64,000 nucleotides of DNA from Metridium senile (taxonomy: Eukaryota > Cnidaria > Anthozoa > Actiniaria > Metridiidae): the NCBI GenBank assembly GCA_949775045.1, contig OX459095.1:34834768-34898767 (forward strand), in the 5' to 3' direction. The translations under genes and the position numbers were made by a program. Each line of letters begins with the position of its first letter. Within the stretch, counting starts at the first letter, position 1. The notes under the pieces were generated by a model. The model ran no database searches, was not told the DNA's origin, and saw nothing but the letters and a program-made list of their open reading frames with translations. Shown here piece by piece: positions 36,330 to 49,081 of the stretch.

Positions 36330-36470
36330 TACACGGTGGCGCTTAGATATGAATTTTATTTTCGGGTGGTGAAAACAATGTTTTATGAACGAGCGCAGCA
36401 AGCGAGAACTATGTTGTTTTTAACACAAGAAAATTAGATGTGTATCTTCAAGCCACCGTGTGATGTTCTT
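36330..36470. repeat. Partial palindrome with CACGGTGGC/GCCACCGTG ends
   Basis: ATTACACGGTGGCGCTTAGA at about 36327 pairs with the inverted copy ending GCCACCGTGTGATG near 36465; the inside pairs only in short blocks. Possibly a decayed MITE. Confidence 0.5.
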
Positions 36471-36744
36471 TTTGATTATATGGACAAACTAAAGCAAACT
36501 AAAATAGAAACATTTATAGTTTCAGTTTAATTTCAATTTCATTTCAATTCAAAAATAGCAATATTCCTTTGTTTTTTTACCTCTATGAAAATTCGAGGAG
36601 CCGCCTTTTATTGCAGGATCAAGCAACAAGAAACTGGCGGGAAATACGAGTGTTTTAGTTTTCGGTAAAAAAATACTATCTATACAATAAAATTTAGTAT
36701 TACTAATATTTCACGAATATATTGTTTGTGATGATGTTATGTAC

Positions 36745-37105
36745 TTTCAGCATAGAGTCCTTTTCGTATAAGTGGAAAATTTGAGTATGACGCGATACCA
36801 CTATTACATGGCAGGAATTTCGAATGTTTTTATCAAGAATACGATATAGACTACCAGCAGTCCCTCTTTTCCCTCCAGAGTCGGTAAATGAAAAAATTGT
36901 AATGAAAAATGAAAATGAACTAGTTGCGGGATATCAATCGGAAATATATCAATTTCCGACGCGCTCCACAGCAATTACGCAACATTAGTTTTTATATACT
37001 GATTCTGGAGGGAAAAGAGAGACTGCTCGTAGTCTAACGATACGGATAAGGCTATGATACGGCGTGGTAAGCTTGCCACTCATACGAAAACGACTCTAAT
37101 ATTGA
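36745..37105. mobile_element. Foldback MITE
   Basis: Two nested blocks are inverted: CATAGAGTCCTTTTCGTATAAGTGG (from about 36750) against CCACTCATACGAAAACGACTCTA (to about 37100), and TAGACTACCAGCAGTCCCTCTTTTCCCTCCAGA (36849-36882) against its complement at 37004-37038. No coding content. Confidence 0.65.
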
Positions 37106-37605
37106 GTTCAATTAATTTTTGAATTCAGTCCAATAATATAATGTGTCTGGGGTGAGAAAAAATTTGAAAACGCAAATGCACAGTCCTGGCCGTGATAGAC
37201 TGGACTCACTTTGTGAGTTATCCAGTGTCCACTCAACAGCTATACTATTCAAAACAAGTACACTCTTTTATGAATGACGTAAGTTCTGCTTCGATGTCTT
37301 TCTTTCTGTATTTGGATTTAATCTTAATGTTGAAGTGGCGGCACATTTCTTTCAACATCGGTACATTGAATTTGGAGAGGCTGCTTTCTCTGGCTTGCTG
37401 GCAAAGATTGAACGCGTCATATGATATTGGATGCAGGGGTTTTACCCTTTAATAACCTCGGCTCTCAGTTCTTGACGGTCAATTTCTTCAACTTCTTGCA
37501 TGATTTCTTTGTCATTTAGGCAAGTGTCCGGTGTAAGGTTTCCTTTTTAACTTGTGGATCGAAGATCCTCGAGTTATTGGGATGGGGCTTTTGAACCGGA
37601 AGTGT

Positions 37606-37649
37606 CACTCACTCGCTCACTCACTCGCTCACTCACTCGCTCACTCACT
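37606..37649 (+). repeat. 12 bp microsatellite (CACTCACTCGCT)n
   Basis: About 3.7 perfect copies. 37110-37600 and 37650-38550 otherwise hold no supported gene; a short open frame starting at 37977 (MDSQPVTKDEAVITG) meets a donor-like GTAAGC at 38038 and might be a leader of the BEL element, which I cannot confirm. Confidence 0.8.
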
Positions 37650-38550
37650 AGACCGTCAGTGTAAACTTTTGAGCTCCAAGATCTCGGTCAGCGTACTTCG
37701 AGCACATGGATATTTGATTCGTCTGAAGGAATGATTTTTCGGAGTAATCGCGAATACTCTCATATTTTATGTGCTCACGCCACACGATTCGCAGTAGAAT
37801 TACACATAAGTTTATGTCGAATGTTTTCGGAAATGGTCACTGTGAATTTTACTAAAGATCATGCAATTTACGAGCGAACTAATCGAGCCAACTTATTATG
37901 ATCAAATTTATCGAGATATCTTCCCTGCTATAAACAGAAGCTACTTTTTATCCATCCTTTCATAATGCTATGGAATGGATTCACAACCAGTTACAAAGGA
38001 TGAAGCTGTTATTACTGGATATTTAACAGTATTGCCGGTAAGCATTCTTAGAGAGTACGATACACACTAGAAGTGAAGACAACAACAGTATAATAGTTTA
38101 GTGATGTTGTAGGGTAAATATATTGCTTATTGTAATTATTTCTTTTATATTTTTGATTAAAGTAACCAGTTTATCTGTCAATAGTTTAATTTTATTGACT
38201 ACTATTAATTCGTACAAATTCGAACGGCGATTGAAACAGGCGATTTTCGAGCTCTTAGCTTCTTGCACAGAACAACAAACTTATTCACAAAACTTAAATC
38301 GCTTCACCCTATTATCTAGCAGTTCAACTTAACGATCTATGTATATGTAGATGAAAGTAATATTTCTTTCTTTACAATATGTGAGATAACGTGATCGGTT
38401 TTAAACCTCCAGGTTGACCTCGACAACAACAAATAAACAGCTAAAACGGCCTCTCTAAAAACTACACCCAACAGCCCAAATCGCCTCAAATATAACACCA
38501 ATTGCTTCAATGACTATCTATTTTGCTTTTTCTGGCGTTTATTTTGCAAG

Positions 38551-38873
38551 AACAACTTAATAACACTGTTTCTTAGACACTCTTTGAACTCGCATGTATC
38601 TCTGCACGAACCGAAGATCGAACCAGGTAAATATCAGACTTGTCAGCGGATCACGGACTGTCAGCGAAAGTTGCTCGAAGCGAAAAACGAAATCAGACAA
38701 TTGGATATTGATATACAAAGGTTATTGGTAATTTTGGGAAACGAAGATGCTAGTGACAAAGATTTCGAGGATTCAGATATCATGTCTGACGACCATGCGG
38801 TCTTGCTCAGTCGTGTGGAAATGGCTTTACGACAGCCTAAATTATCTGATATCAAACCTCAAAAAGAGTTTAA
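38551..38873 (+). pseudogene. BEL/Pao gag N-terminal segment
   Basis: The frame gives a coiled-coil stretch (CQRITDCQRKLLEAKNEIRQ, then LDIDIQRLLVILG) and an acidic link (SDKDFEDSDIMSDD), then runs into the foldback at 38874. This is the helical N-terminal part of Pao-type gag. The same frame continues at 42971 on the far side of the insertion, so the two segments are halves of one gene. No LTR or primer-binding site was identified upstream. An old retroelement copy, annotated only. Confidence 0.65.
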
Positions 38874-40635
38874 GAGAGCATGTCAGTAATTATCGAACAA
38901 ATTCGATCTTTCGCGGCCATGGATAAAAAATGGATTTTGCTCAAATTTTGCCCAAATGTACTTCATTATATTACGAAATGAACTGCATTGTTTTTTAAGA
39001 AAAATAGATTTTTATTTTTGAGAAAATGCGTTTTTAAAATGTCCTCCCGAATTCGCCATTTTAGCATCCAAATTTTGAGTTGAATTTAACGACCGAGTTC
39101 AGTACGAAAATCGATTCTAGTGAACTTAAAACTGCTAAAACCCTGCTCCATGCTATCTAAACATCCGGTTACGTGACTTAGAAGAAATTTGAGTTACTTT
39201 TTGTGACAGAAATAATCTTACTTTTAGGACACGTGATTCTACTTGATTGACGATATCCTCTAAACAAAATCGATTTTCACCATGCGATAAAGTTCCAAAT
39301 CTAACAAGCTTCAGTTGGTTAGTTCTTTAAACAATAAGCTTTCATATGATGTAAAACTTTCGCTTGGCAAATAAATATGTATTGCGCTACAGCTCATTGA
39401 AATCTTCAATTTTTGACCTTTTGAGGTCATACGCGATAATTTCCCACACGTGCATAATCGAAGAATATTATCTCTTATTATTACTGATTTGCCTTCCAAT
39501 TACAAGAAATACACTTAAATATCATTTCTTACCTTGTTAAAGCTGATATCTGCTGTAGTAATCTCGGTATTCGTTATAATGGTATCCGTAAGACTTCATA
39601 GTTTATAGTCATCAGTAATAACGGCTATTTACACTGATTATTATCAAATATGTCAATTGTCCAGCGCTTACTAAACGGAGTTCAAATCCCTTTCACATGC
39701 AGCCAAGCTATATTTTCTTTTTGAACTGAAGTCCTGCCACATTATTATATATCATTATGATTTCGAAGTTTGGTTTGTGGTACAGCTGAAATCGAGTTGT
39801 GAGTACGTAAACAAATGGCCTGGAATGATGCTAATTATAAACTACGACTTACTAGGGGAGGGACGGTTCGTTTCAAATAATGGTTTTTCTCTGACATCCC
39901 AACAATTTGGTGTTTAAGACTTCTGATAAACTGTTAGATAAATCATCTCTAGTGATGTATACCAATGATTAGTTGCTTTATGATCTTTGTCATAGTCATG
40001 ATCTGCAAAATAATATGATTTGCCTAAGTTTCTAAAATTACACAGGGAACCCAATTCTCGGGGGATGTTAGCCGTGCTAATCTGAACAGGAATACTAGGA
40101 GTACCCAACGACCAACGTTTAACAAAATGGAATAAATGTTGTGTACAACACATAACAAGTGATCCCACGTTAATTATAGTTAAAAATCAACACCCCTGGG
40201 AAAAAAGTATCCGCTGCTCAACATCCAGTCATGTATTTTACATCTGAATTCCCAGCCAGCATTTACGATAATTTGTTTCCCCACCCACGAGACTGTGTTG
40301 ACAATTTCCCCTATAGGAAACAAAGATGGAAAAAATCCTTTATAAATCAAAACTTATTAAATATCTGGTTGCATATGCCTGCAATAAAATTTTTGTAAAA
40401 TGACTATCACTTACCTTGAGATGACACTTTTTGCAAATTAAAAAAATGCATTATTTTTTCCACGTTTGTCACAATATGGGAAACAATAGCTCCGTACACT
40501 CGGTAGACGTCAGCCTCATTAAGAAAATAAAGGCAAGTTCATTCAAATATCCGACTTATATATTGGACATCTTAAATATATAGTCATTTACTTCAGTGCT
40601 GTAGACCAAATATGAGACGATCCAAGTGCGGCAAG

Positions 40636-40902
40636 CCCGGGGGGGGGGGGGGGGGGGGGGTTTCTCCCTTAATCCAAGTGGTAGGGGTGTTCTGATCGAC
40701 GTACCTTTTAGGGTTAAAATATTTCCAGTGCGTACCTTTTAGGGTCGACCCATTTAGAGATTTGGCTCAAAAATGAGTTGTAAGGGTCGTTTTTACTCTG
40801 CTCTATGTGTTTCTGAGCGTACCTTTTAGGGGTCATTTTCAAAATCTCCGCCGATCACCCCTACCACTTGGACAAAGGGAGTACCCCCTCCCCCCCCGGG
40901 GG
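40636..40902. mobile_element. hAT-like MITE with 8 bp duplication, in the foldback centre
   Basis: GCGGCAAG occurs directly on both sides (40628-40635 and 40903-40910). Ends are CCCGGGGGG...CCCCCCGGGG inverted, then TCCAAGTGGTAGGGGTG against CACCCCTACCACTTGGA. The inside repeats CGTACCTTTTAGGG three times. A run of about 20 G at 40640-40660 is prone to assembly error. Confidence 0.88.
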
Positions 40903-41601
40903 GCGGCAAGATTTGTGTAGGAAATAGAGGTACATGCATATACTATTGGTCATATACTATATGCAGAGTTTATTGATTTGATTTTGACTGCCAGTAAGAC
41001 AGAGATAGATGACCAATTGACTTGAGGTTGTATGGCGCTTTCGATCTTTGGCATCAGCACCACAAGAACTACCAACGAGAGACTTACATAAACAACACGC
41101 TTCCATTTCTTTACCAGCAACTGCGTTAAACTAGTGCTAATAGATTAAACAGCTGTGTTTATCTTTCGTAATGACGATACAAAAATACAATTCCTTGCTG
41201 CATAAGGGATTAATTAATTAAGATATCCAACTCGATAGAATACTTTATATGGTCTTATTCCTAGAGTAAAATCCAATAGTGGACTTTATTATGACTGCGC
41301 AGAGAAAACACAGAGAGAAAAAATACATATTCAAATTCCGGCGTTCTTTTACATAGTCGCGAATCCCAGGAAATTGGGCTCCCTGTGTAACTTTAGAAAC
41401 TTAGGCATTATTTTGCAGATCATGATTAAAGCAACTACTCATTGGCATACATCACTAGAGATGATTTATCTAACAGTTTATCAGAAGTCTTAAACACCAA
41501 ATTGTTGGGATGTCAGAGAAAAACCATTATTTGAAACGTACCGTCCCTCCCCTAGTAAGTCGTAGTTTATAATTAGCATCATTCCAGGCCATTTGTTTAC
41601 G

Positions 41602-42033
41602 AAGTGACTAAACATCCGGCAGCCGGAGACGGTCTTCAAAAAACTAAACGTCCGGCAGTCTGAACATTTCTTTATATTTCTCTTTGAAATCTGCTAACTT
41701 TTCTTTCAAGACTGTTTATTTTGATTCAGAATCCCCAAGCGCTTCTAGAAAACTAAAAAAACCGAGCTTTGTATTTTTGGTTAATCCTGTACATAGAGTA
41801 CGAACGATCTAAGTGCGACACTTCGATATTTTTTCTCTGACGCTGCCGGAAATGGTCTTCAAAAAACTAAACGTCCGGCAGTCTGAACATTTCTTTATAT
41901 TTCTCTTCTTCGCGTTCAACAGTCTTGAAAGAAAAGTTAGCAGATTTCAAAGAGAAATATAAGAAATGTTCAGACTGCCGGACGTTTAGTTTTTTGAAGA
42001 CCGTCTCCGGCTGCCGGATGTTTAGTCACTGCG
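41602..42033. mobile_element. 432 bp foldback element nested in the right arm
   Basis: ATTTGTTTACG (11 bp) is duplicated at 41591-41601 and 42034-42044. Ends AGTGACTAAACATCCGGCAG pair with the inverted copy; arms of about 110 bp continue to CTAACTTTTCTTTCAAGACTG. The left-arm block is also directly repeated near 41845-41905. The left arm of the host foldback lacks this insert (39800-39830), which dates it after the host arms formed. Duplications of 9-11 bp are typical of Mutator. Confidence 0.88.
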
Positions 42034-42966
42034 ATTTGTTTACGTACTCACAATTCGATTTCAGCTGTACCACAAACCAAACTTCGAAATCATAATGATA
42101 TATAATAATGTGGCAGGACTTCAGTTCAAAAAGAAAATATAGCTTGGCTGCATGTGAAAGGGATTTGAACTCCGTTTAGTAAGCGCTGGACAATTGACAT
42201 ATTTGATAATAATCAGTGTGTAAATAGCCGTTATTACTGATGACTAACTATGAAGTCTTACGGATACCATTATAACGAATACCGAGATTACTACAGCAGA
42301 TATCAGCTTTAACAAGGTAAGAAATGATATTTAAGTGTATTTCTTGTAATTGGAAGGCAAATCAGTAATAATAAGAGATAATATTCTTCGATTATGCACG
42401 TGTGGGAAATTATCGCGTATGACCTCAAAAGGTCAAAAATTGAAGATTTCAATGAGCTGTAGCGCAATACATATTTATTTGCCAAGCGAAAGTTTTACAT
42501 CATATGAAAGCTTATTGTTTAAAGAACTAACCAACTGAAGCTTGTTAGATTTGGAACTTTATCGCATGGTGAAAATCGATTTTGTTTAGAGGATATCGTC
42601 AATCAAGTAGAATCACGTGTCCTAAAAGTAAGATTATTTCTGTCACAAAAAGTAACTCAAATTTCTTCTAAGTCACGTAACCGGATGTTTAGATAGCATG
42701 GAGCAGGGTTTTAGCAGTTTTAAGTTCACTAGAATCGATTTTCGTACTGAACTCGGTCGTTAAATTCAACTCAAAATTTGGATGCTAAAATGGCGAATTC
42801 GGGAGGACATTTTAAAAACGCATTTTCTCAAAAATAAAAATATATTTTTCTTAAAAAACAATGCAGTTCATTTCGTATTATAATGAAGTACATTTGGGCA
42901 AAATTTGAGCAAAATCCATTTTTTATCCATGGCCGCGACTTGTTCGATTTTAATGGACATGCTCTC

Positions 42967-44144
42967 TTAAGCATTCTGCGTTAAAGTTGCCAAAGATAGT
43001 ATTGCCTGTTTTCGACGGCGACCGAAGAAAATGGCTCAGCTTTTGGGATGTTTTTCGAACTGAAGTGCACGAAGTACAAGATATTTCTAACGTCACAAAG
43101 TTTAACTTCTTAAAGGGTCAGCTCTCGGATAATATCAAGAAAAGAGTGGAAGGAATAATGGCGAGTGATGATAATTACGAACTTCTTGTGCAAACTTTGA
43201 TCGACAACTATGGTAATAAGACAGCAATCAAGAATGCTCATTGTGTTGCACTCGTCTCTATATCTAAACCACAGTACACAGCTACTTCTCTTCGTGGATT
43301 CTACGACAACGTTATGAGTGACATTAGGTCTCTTGAAGCTTTGAAGCTACCAACATCAAAATATGGTGAGTTTTATGTTCCTATTTTAATTGAAAAACTA
43401 CCGGAGCATTTACTAGCTGATATTTTGAAAGAACACCCTAATGATAATCCAACAATGGATCAATTAATAACAATGATCCACAACGAAGTTAAAAAGCTTG
43501 AACATGTAGCGTACGTCAACTTCAATCATCCAAAGCCTAAAGTGCAACAATCATTCAAGTCTTCTACTAATGTTTCTTCATTATCTGAAACAAGCACTGC
43601 TACAGCTTTTTCTGCCACAGTTACTAATCAATCAAGTCAAAGTAAGAAATCAAAGCCATTTAAAGCGCTCAGAAAGGTTTCTTGTAAGTTCTGTGGACTA
43701 GCACATAATACTTTTCAGTGTGAGCTTCCAATTAATGAAAGAATGTCAGCTGTGCAAAACAAGAAATTATGTGTCAATTGTTTGAATACTAATCATTGAT
43801 CAGATCAATGTCAGTCTAAATGGAAGTGTACTGTGTGCCGACAACCCCATCACACTACACTTCATGGAGCTACAGCTCTTCAGGTATTCTCACATACTTC
43901 ATCAAGATGTGCTTCATCTACAGCAAATTCTGTAACACAAGCAGCAGCTGCAATGGAGATCAGCCCACATTGTGATGAACATGTAAATCAACTCAGTCAA
44001 GATACGACGAATGGAGTAAATCTAAATGAGCCACCAAACTTATGCAATTCAAAGTACAGCGATGGTACTTCCCGTGAAAGTACCAATGTTAACTACAGCC
44101 AGCCAAACACAGACACTGTCCTGTTAAAGACGGCGGTTGCTACA
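42967..44144 (+). pseudogene. BEL/Pao gag, central and zinc-knuckle region
   Basis: The frame begins with LKLPKIVLPVFDGDRRKWLS, the start of the DUF1759 gag domain, followed by FKFNFLKGQLSDN-like and GFYDNVMSDIRSLEALKLP parts, then a Ser/Thr linker and Cys/His fingers: CKFCGLAHNTFQC, CVNCLNTNH, C...CTVCRQPHHTTLH. An in-frame TGA at 43798-43800 lies between the fingers. The final part ends LLKTAVAT, the usual point just before the protease, where the next insertion (44145) cuts in. Nucleocapsid-like function is inferred from the family. Confidence 0.85.
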
Positions 44145-45129
44145 TAGTCCATGAGCTGATTTCTGTAAAGGCTCTAAAAATCGATTTTCGTAGCACCCCC
44201 CTGGAGACATAGTGAAACTGGTATCAAATTAAAGCTTATTGTCTATACTTTGAAGATTCACTTGTCACTTTTCATGTAACCTGTGCTTAAGCAAGATATC
44301 CGACCTTTTTTGAGGGGGGTGGGGTAGGGAAGTATTTTATATGAAGTAACATTCTCTCATCAAAAGATAGAATAACTCTGTTAATATAGCTGCAATATCC
44401 ACAAAACTTTCTACAAATGTTCCTCTGAGAGTTTGTAGACCTACAAACTTATGTATAGGGGGCTTAGATGTTTCCATGGTAACGGTTGCTAGGGAAATGG
44501 CAAAATACAAAAATTTGCACTATTTTTCAGTATTTTTACATTTTTTTCATAAAATGGCCTATTACTACTTTTATTGCAAGACTTAAAGAGAATAAAGATC
44601 AAAAGAATTGCTATTTGGTTTTGCATTCAACGTGTTTTTTTCATAAAATTGGTCAATGTTTGCTTTTTAAATCTGAGATCTGAAAAAGCCCTAAACTTGA
44701 AAACATTTATAATTATATTTAGCAATGTTTTTTTCCTAAATGATAACTATTTTTAAAGCTCTAAACACTGCACATTCATATTCTCGATTCAAGGCAATAC
44801 TTTTCTACAAGAAAATTACCATTTCATCATCATAGGGGTACTTGTATCATCGATGCTAGGGGGAAGGGGTTGGTGGTGCCAATTTTTAGCGATATCCAGA
44901 CAGTGTTAAAAGACAAAGTTTTTACTCATGTTTACAACTTTTTCCTCGATACTATATACAAAACAAATGTGGTGCAGTTATGACTAGTTATCATTATCAT
45001 CTCCAACATCTTCGTCTGAGGTGTCTTCTTCAGCAACAGTGTTCTCACATTGTTCACATGCACATGCTTCTGTGCATGAAAGGTTGTTACGAATGCAGGA
45101 ACAGCGTCGCGTTTCGCATTGACAGCTTT

Positions 45130-46770
45130 TACGCAGAAAAGTTGGGCAACATTTCAGACGTGCTAATCGTAGAAAGGATTCTATGTGGATGAAGATGAAA
45201 AATGCCTGGAATGAGGGACCAAGAGGAAGCTATCATCAACGTTGCTACCAAGAGCTCTGTTGGACTTGCATCGATTACATCGATTATCATTATTAATAGC
45301 CAATGGAGCACTCTCTCAGAGCATTGTTGTCCTGTAGCAATGTGTTAAAACCAGTCCACGCAGGTATAACGTGGGGTTGATCCACCTGCACATCAAAGAG
45401 GCCATCTTGGTAGGACTGTTTACAGACTCTCCAGCCAAAGTTGATGAGTTGGGAATTAAAGCTGACTTGTGGGTTTCTGTTGACTAATTTATTCACGTCG
45501 ATGTTCAGTTGACAAGGCCCTTTACGAGAGCTTGAGCTAAAATGTAAAACATCTGAGGCAACACAATTGACAGAGCGTTTCTTAGAGGTCGTTTGGTTAG
45601 CTGCAGCAACAGGTATGGGGCTTACGTTGAATTATGTTGCCATTGCATGTACAATGAGTGGTGCCTTTTCCTGTGAAAAAGGAAGACAATCATAGATAGG
45701 TAACTCAACCAAGGCGTGCACACAAGAACAGTATCAATTTACATGCTGTAATTATCAAGACAAAAGTATTTGCATACTTTCGTCTCGCTCATTATCTAAT
45801 CAGGACTTGTCATAACCTCTCTCTGAATATATTGAACGCAATATAATTGGAATACTGGCGCAGTAGAAGTATGCAAAAACAACATCAGTGGTTACACCAT
45901 TACTTGCTGAACTATAATACTTACCAGATAGTGTTTCTTCAAGAAGATCATTGTTATCCCAGCAAAACACACCAGGCACGTTAGGAGAACAAGCATCCGG
46001 GATAAGGACACCATTTTGTTGTTTTGTAATCTGATTATTGGCTAGGGATGTTTCTAGTTCTTTCTTGAAACCAGTTTCTCATACTGAGAAGCATTGTTCT
46101 TAAAAATGGTCTCTACAACTTCTCCAACATCAACTTAGTGAGCTGTACACAATTTCAGATTGGTTTCTGTTTATTGGTTGACGAAAGGACAACTTTTCGC
46201 CAAAACATCGAACTTGGCGGTTCTTTAGCTTAGACAAACTGTATGTTGTAACAGCTACGCCTTCATCAAAAAGATAAGTTCGTCTACAATCGTCCTTAAT
46301 TTCTGAAAAGCTTTACTGTAACCCTCAGCATCAGTATCTTCGTCTCTACAATTTTGATCTTCGAGCCTATCGAGTTCTCTTTGGCGTACATAGTCCTTGT
46401 AGCAGGATCGATGGTACTTGATTTCAATTGCAATGGTATATCTTGAGCATTGATATTCAAAAGGAGACGAGTATCATTTCGTATTTGAGCTGCCTTGGTC
46501 AAAGACGTGCTACCAAATTCACTGATATTCAGGGTAAGCGACTCTCTTGTTGTTGCTCCTTTGGTTTTTATTTTGTCTTTCTGGCAAACTGCACATTTGT
46601 TTGAATCAAAAGTAGAAACTTGTGACCGACGGACTCTCTTAGGAGGTGCAGCTAAGGTAGTTACTTGACTAAATCTTTCTCTGAAAAATTACGGTTTTGT
46701 TCTGCTGCGACTACTTTATTCTTGTCAGTATACTCTTGGTAGCAACGTCGATAATAGCTTCCTCTTATAT
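45130..46770 (-). pseudogene. Zinc-binding transposon protein of cnidarian/sponge type, decayed
   Basis: Minus-strand segments in order: SYYRRCYQEYTDKNKVVAAE (46755), a C..C unit FDSNKCAVCQKDK (46595), AAQIRNDTRLLLNINAQDI (46500), and, after a frame change near 46440, IEIKYHRSCYKDYVRQREL and an acidic LEDQNCRDEDTDAEG. Further on VNKLVNRNPQVSFNSQLINF, FGWRVCKQSYQDGLFD and PHVIPAWTGFNTLLQDNN (45470-45320), then DASPTELLVATL (about 45260). Repeated Y-H-R-x-C-Y units suggest zinc-binding modules. I recognise this as a widespread uncharacterised family; in other members a transposase-like core follows, and here that core is lost. Its place inside the TIRs suggests that it was the element's own gene. 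Confidence 0.6.
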
Positions 46771-46774
46771 ATAT

Positions 46775-48690
46775 AAAGTTTAACTCTATCTGCATATAGG
46801 CAGATTTTGAGCAGTCCATAGGACCATATCTAGAACTCTTTCTTTAAGGCTCTTGATTAAAACTCATCGGCTGATAGTCTCTGAGCTTTTAGTACTCTGC
46901 CTTCTAGTGTTTTGTTAGGTTTCCCTTTCTTGGTGTATTTGTCTACTTTGTTTGCCATACTGTCTTTCCTTGCGTAGACATTATTGATTAATTTTCGAAG
47001 CATATCATAGTAACAGCTCTTGCTTTTTCTTTCTTGTGCAGTGGTTGGATTCCATGTCTGTGCTGAGTATGTTAGTCGACTTCTAACAAAGGTATTTAGG
47101 AACAGCATACGTGTTGTTAAGTGGATATTGAAGTTCCGAAGCTTCTGCTTCAGTTCATGGAATTTTGCTTCTGCTAGGTTAATGCGAAGTGTCATTTCTG
47201 CATCACCCGTCGTTGGCTCGTCATATCTGATGTCACTGCCAAGGTATCTGAAGGTCATCTTATTTTCAATAGGTATGTCATTCAGGGTGGTAATAGTAGT
47301 GGGGTAGGAAGCCTCAGTATTGAGATACCTATAGTTGAATATCATAGTCTTTGTTTTGACGCTGTTGATCTTCAGATGGTTTGATTGAGTAGTTGTAAGG
47401 CTTGGTGTAGATTGGTTTGGTCGTAGAAGAACAACTCCAGGTCATCAGCATAGCCAATCCAGTCATATGTGTTTGAGGGACTTTCTGAGTGTGCCATATC
47501 ATCTCAATTAGTCTCTTGACCAGTAGTAGTTCTTGTGAATCTGACGCATATTTCACTAATTCTGGGCTGACATCGCTAGCAGCTTTTTTGTTCTTAAGAA
47601 GTTTAATAGTTTCCTTTATCTCTGATAGTGTTGGTGGATTACAGTCAATGACTGCTTGACTTGATATGTCTTGAAGCTCCTCAATAAAATCTGGGAATTC
47701 AGACAGTTCTACTGGTTCTTGAAGTGGTGGTATAGGATTAAAGTGTTGCTGGAAGAATTCCTTCAGCTTTGTAGGTGGACACTTTGTGGTGGTCTTTACT
47801 TTTAGAAAGACTGAGTTATCTTTTGCTGTTTTAAAGAGATCTTCTATTTCTCACTTGGCTGCATATTGATTTATAGATTCTGCCTCACGTTTTAGATGTT
47901 CATTTTTGAGGTGGGACACATGCTTCTTTATTACTTTAGATAGTCTTTTGTATTGGCTTGATTGTCTTGGCCAGTGTGATTGAGCTCTTTGATCCTGGAG
48001 AGCATTTAACTCCTTGTCATTCCTAAAGATTTCATCATGATTACAGCTCTTTTTAGTTTTCAAAGAAAGTGTCTCTGTAGCGCTAGCTGCTTTTTCTAGC
48101 ACTGTCACAAGTTGGTCTGAGATGTCTGTCATAGTAGGCGGGGATGGTCTTTTCAGTACTTTTCAAGTTTAGTACTGACTTGATGTGAGAAAACAGTTTT
48201 GATTTTAGGGATAAGTAAAGCAGTGAGGTCTAACATTTTGGTTATTCTAGGTGGAGTTTTCCGGTGTTTGAAACGTGCAGCTCTGTTTCAAGGTGTTTTC
48301 AAGGTTGCCACTAAGAGTTTATGATCTGAGGAGAAGTCGTATCCGCGTCTGATCCTGCAATCCAGCCTATAATTTTGAAGGTGTCTATCAGCCAAGATGT
48401 AATCAATAACCTTCCGCAGGCCAGTGCCAGAGTACCAACTGTAACGATGAATGGCCTTGTGTTTGAAAAAGGTGTTGCTGATGCATAGCTTATGTGTCTT
48501 GCAGTAGTTTATGAGCCTTTCACCATTATCATTGCTGACGTGGTTGAAGTTGTTATTTGTTTCACTTTCATCAAACTTAGACAGTTTCAAAATTAGGACT
48601 GTCGTGGCTTTCATATCTGCCAGAATAACAGTCTTTTGATGTTTGTTATCAAGGACAGCGGCTTGTCTGAAATGTTGCCGAACTTTTCTG
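46775..48690 (-). pseudogene. LINE with endonuclease and reverse transcriptase, truncated
   Basis: Minus strand: an AP-type endonuclease (LINYCKTHKLCISNTFFKHK, the IHRYSWYSGTG and KVIDYILADR segment, then RRGYDFSSDHKLLVATL at 48590-48300), a linker (48130-47580) with LKEFFQQHFNPIPPLQEPV and the PPTLSEIKETIKLLKNKKA start of the RT, then a deletion, then the RT end (47345-46857: MTFRYLGSDIRYDEPTTGDA, RMLFLNTFVRSRLTYSAQTW). SDH near the end of the endonuclease is the catalytic His triplet. The RT palm with the YADD-type motif is missing. A TAG-type stop and frame changes occur near 47850 and 47560. It splits the host gene between the first YRRCY unit and material further upstream. Confidence 0.75.
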
Positions 48691-49081
48691 TTCCTGCGTT
48701 CGTAACAACCTTTCATGCACAGAAGCATGTGCATGTGAACAATGTGAGAACACTGTTGCTGAAGACACCTCAGACGAAGATATTGGAGATGATAATGATA
48801 ACTAGTCATAACTGCACCACATTTGTTTTGTATATAGTATCGAGGAAAAAGTTGTAAACATGAGTAAAAACTTTGTCTTTTAACACTGTCTGGATATCGC
48901 TAAAAATTGGCACCACCAACCCCTTCCCCCTAGCATCGATGATACAAGTACCCCTATGATGATGAAATGGTAATTTTCTTGTAGAAAAGTATTGCCTTGA
49001 ATCGAGAATATGAATGTGCAGTGTTTAGAGCTTTAAAAATAGTTATCATTTAGGAAAAAAACATTGCTAAATATAATTATA

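Larger units (their letters stand above)
38874..42966. mobile_element. 4.09 kb foldback element with TTAA duplication, inside BEL gag
   Basis: Ends read TTAAGAGAGCATGTC on both sides (TTAA at 38870-38873 and 42967-42970). Arms 38874-about 40055 and about 41370-42966 are inverted copies with few differences; the right arm is longer because of the 432 bp insert at 41602-42033. The centre (40060-41370) carries a 267 bp MITE. No transposase. Removing the element plus one TTAA brings the two gag halves into the same frame, which confirms the boundaries. The mirror open frames at 39311-39499 and 42350-42538 are by-products. Confidence 0.92.

Noticed and set aside
37606..37649. Serine/histidine/leucine repeat protein (60 codons)
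   Set aside because: Translation of a 12 bp microsatellite.
39311..39499. Identical 62-codon frames here (minus) and at 42350-42538 (plus)
   Set aside because: By-products of the 4.09 kb foldback arms.
44486..44683. 65-codon frame repeated at 49383-49580
   Set aside because: Lies in the TIR arms of the 5.77 kb element; Phe/Ile-rich translation of AT-rich DNA.
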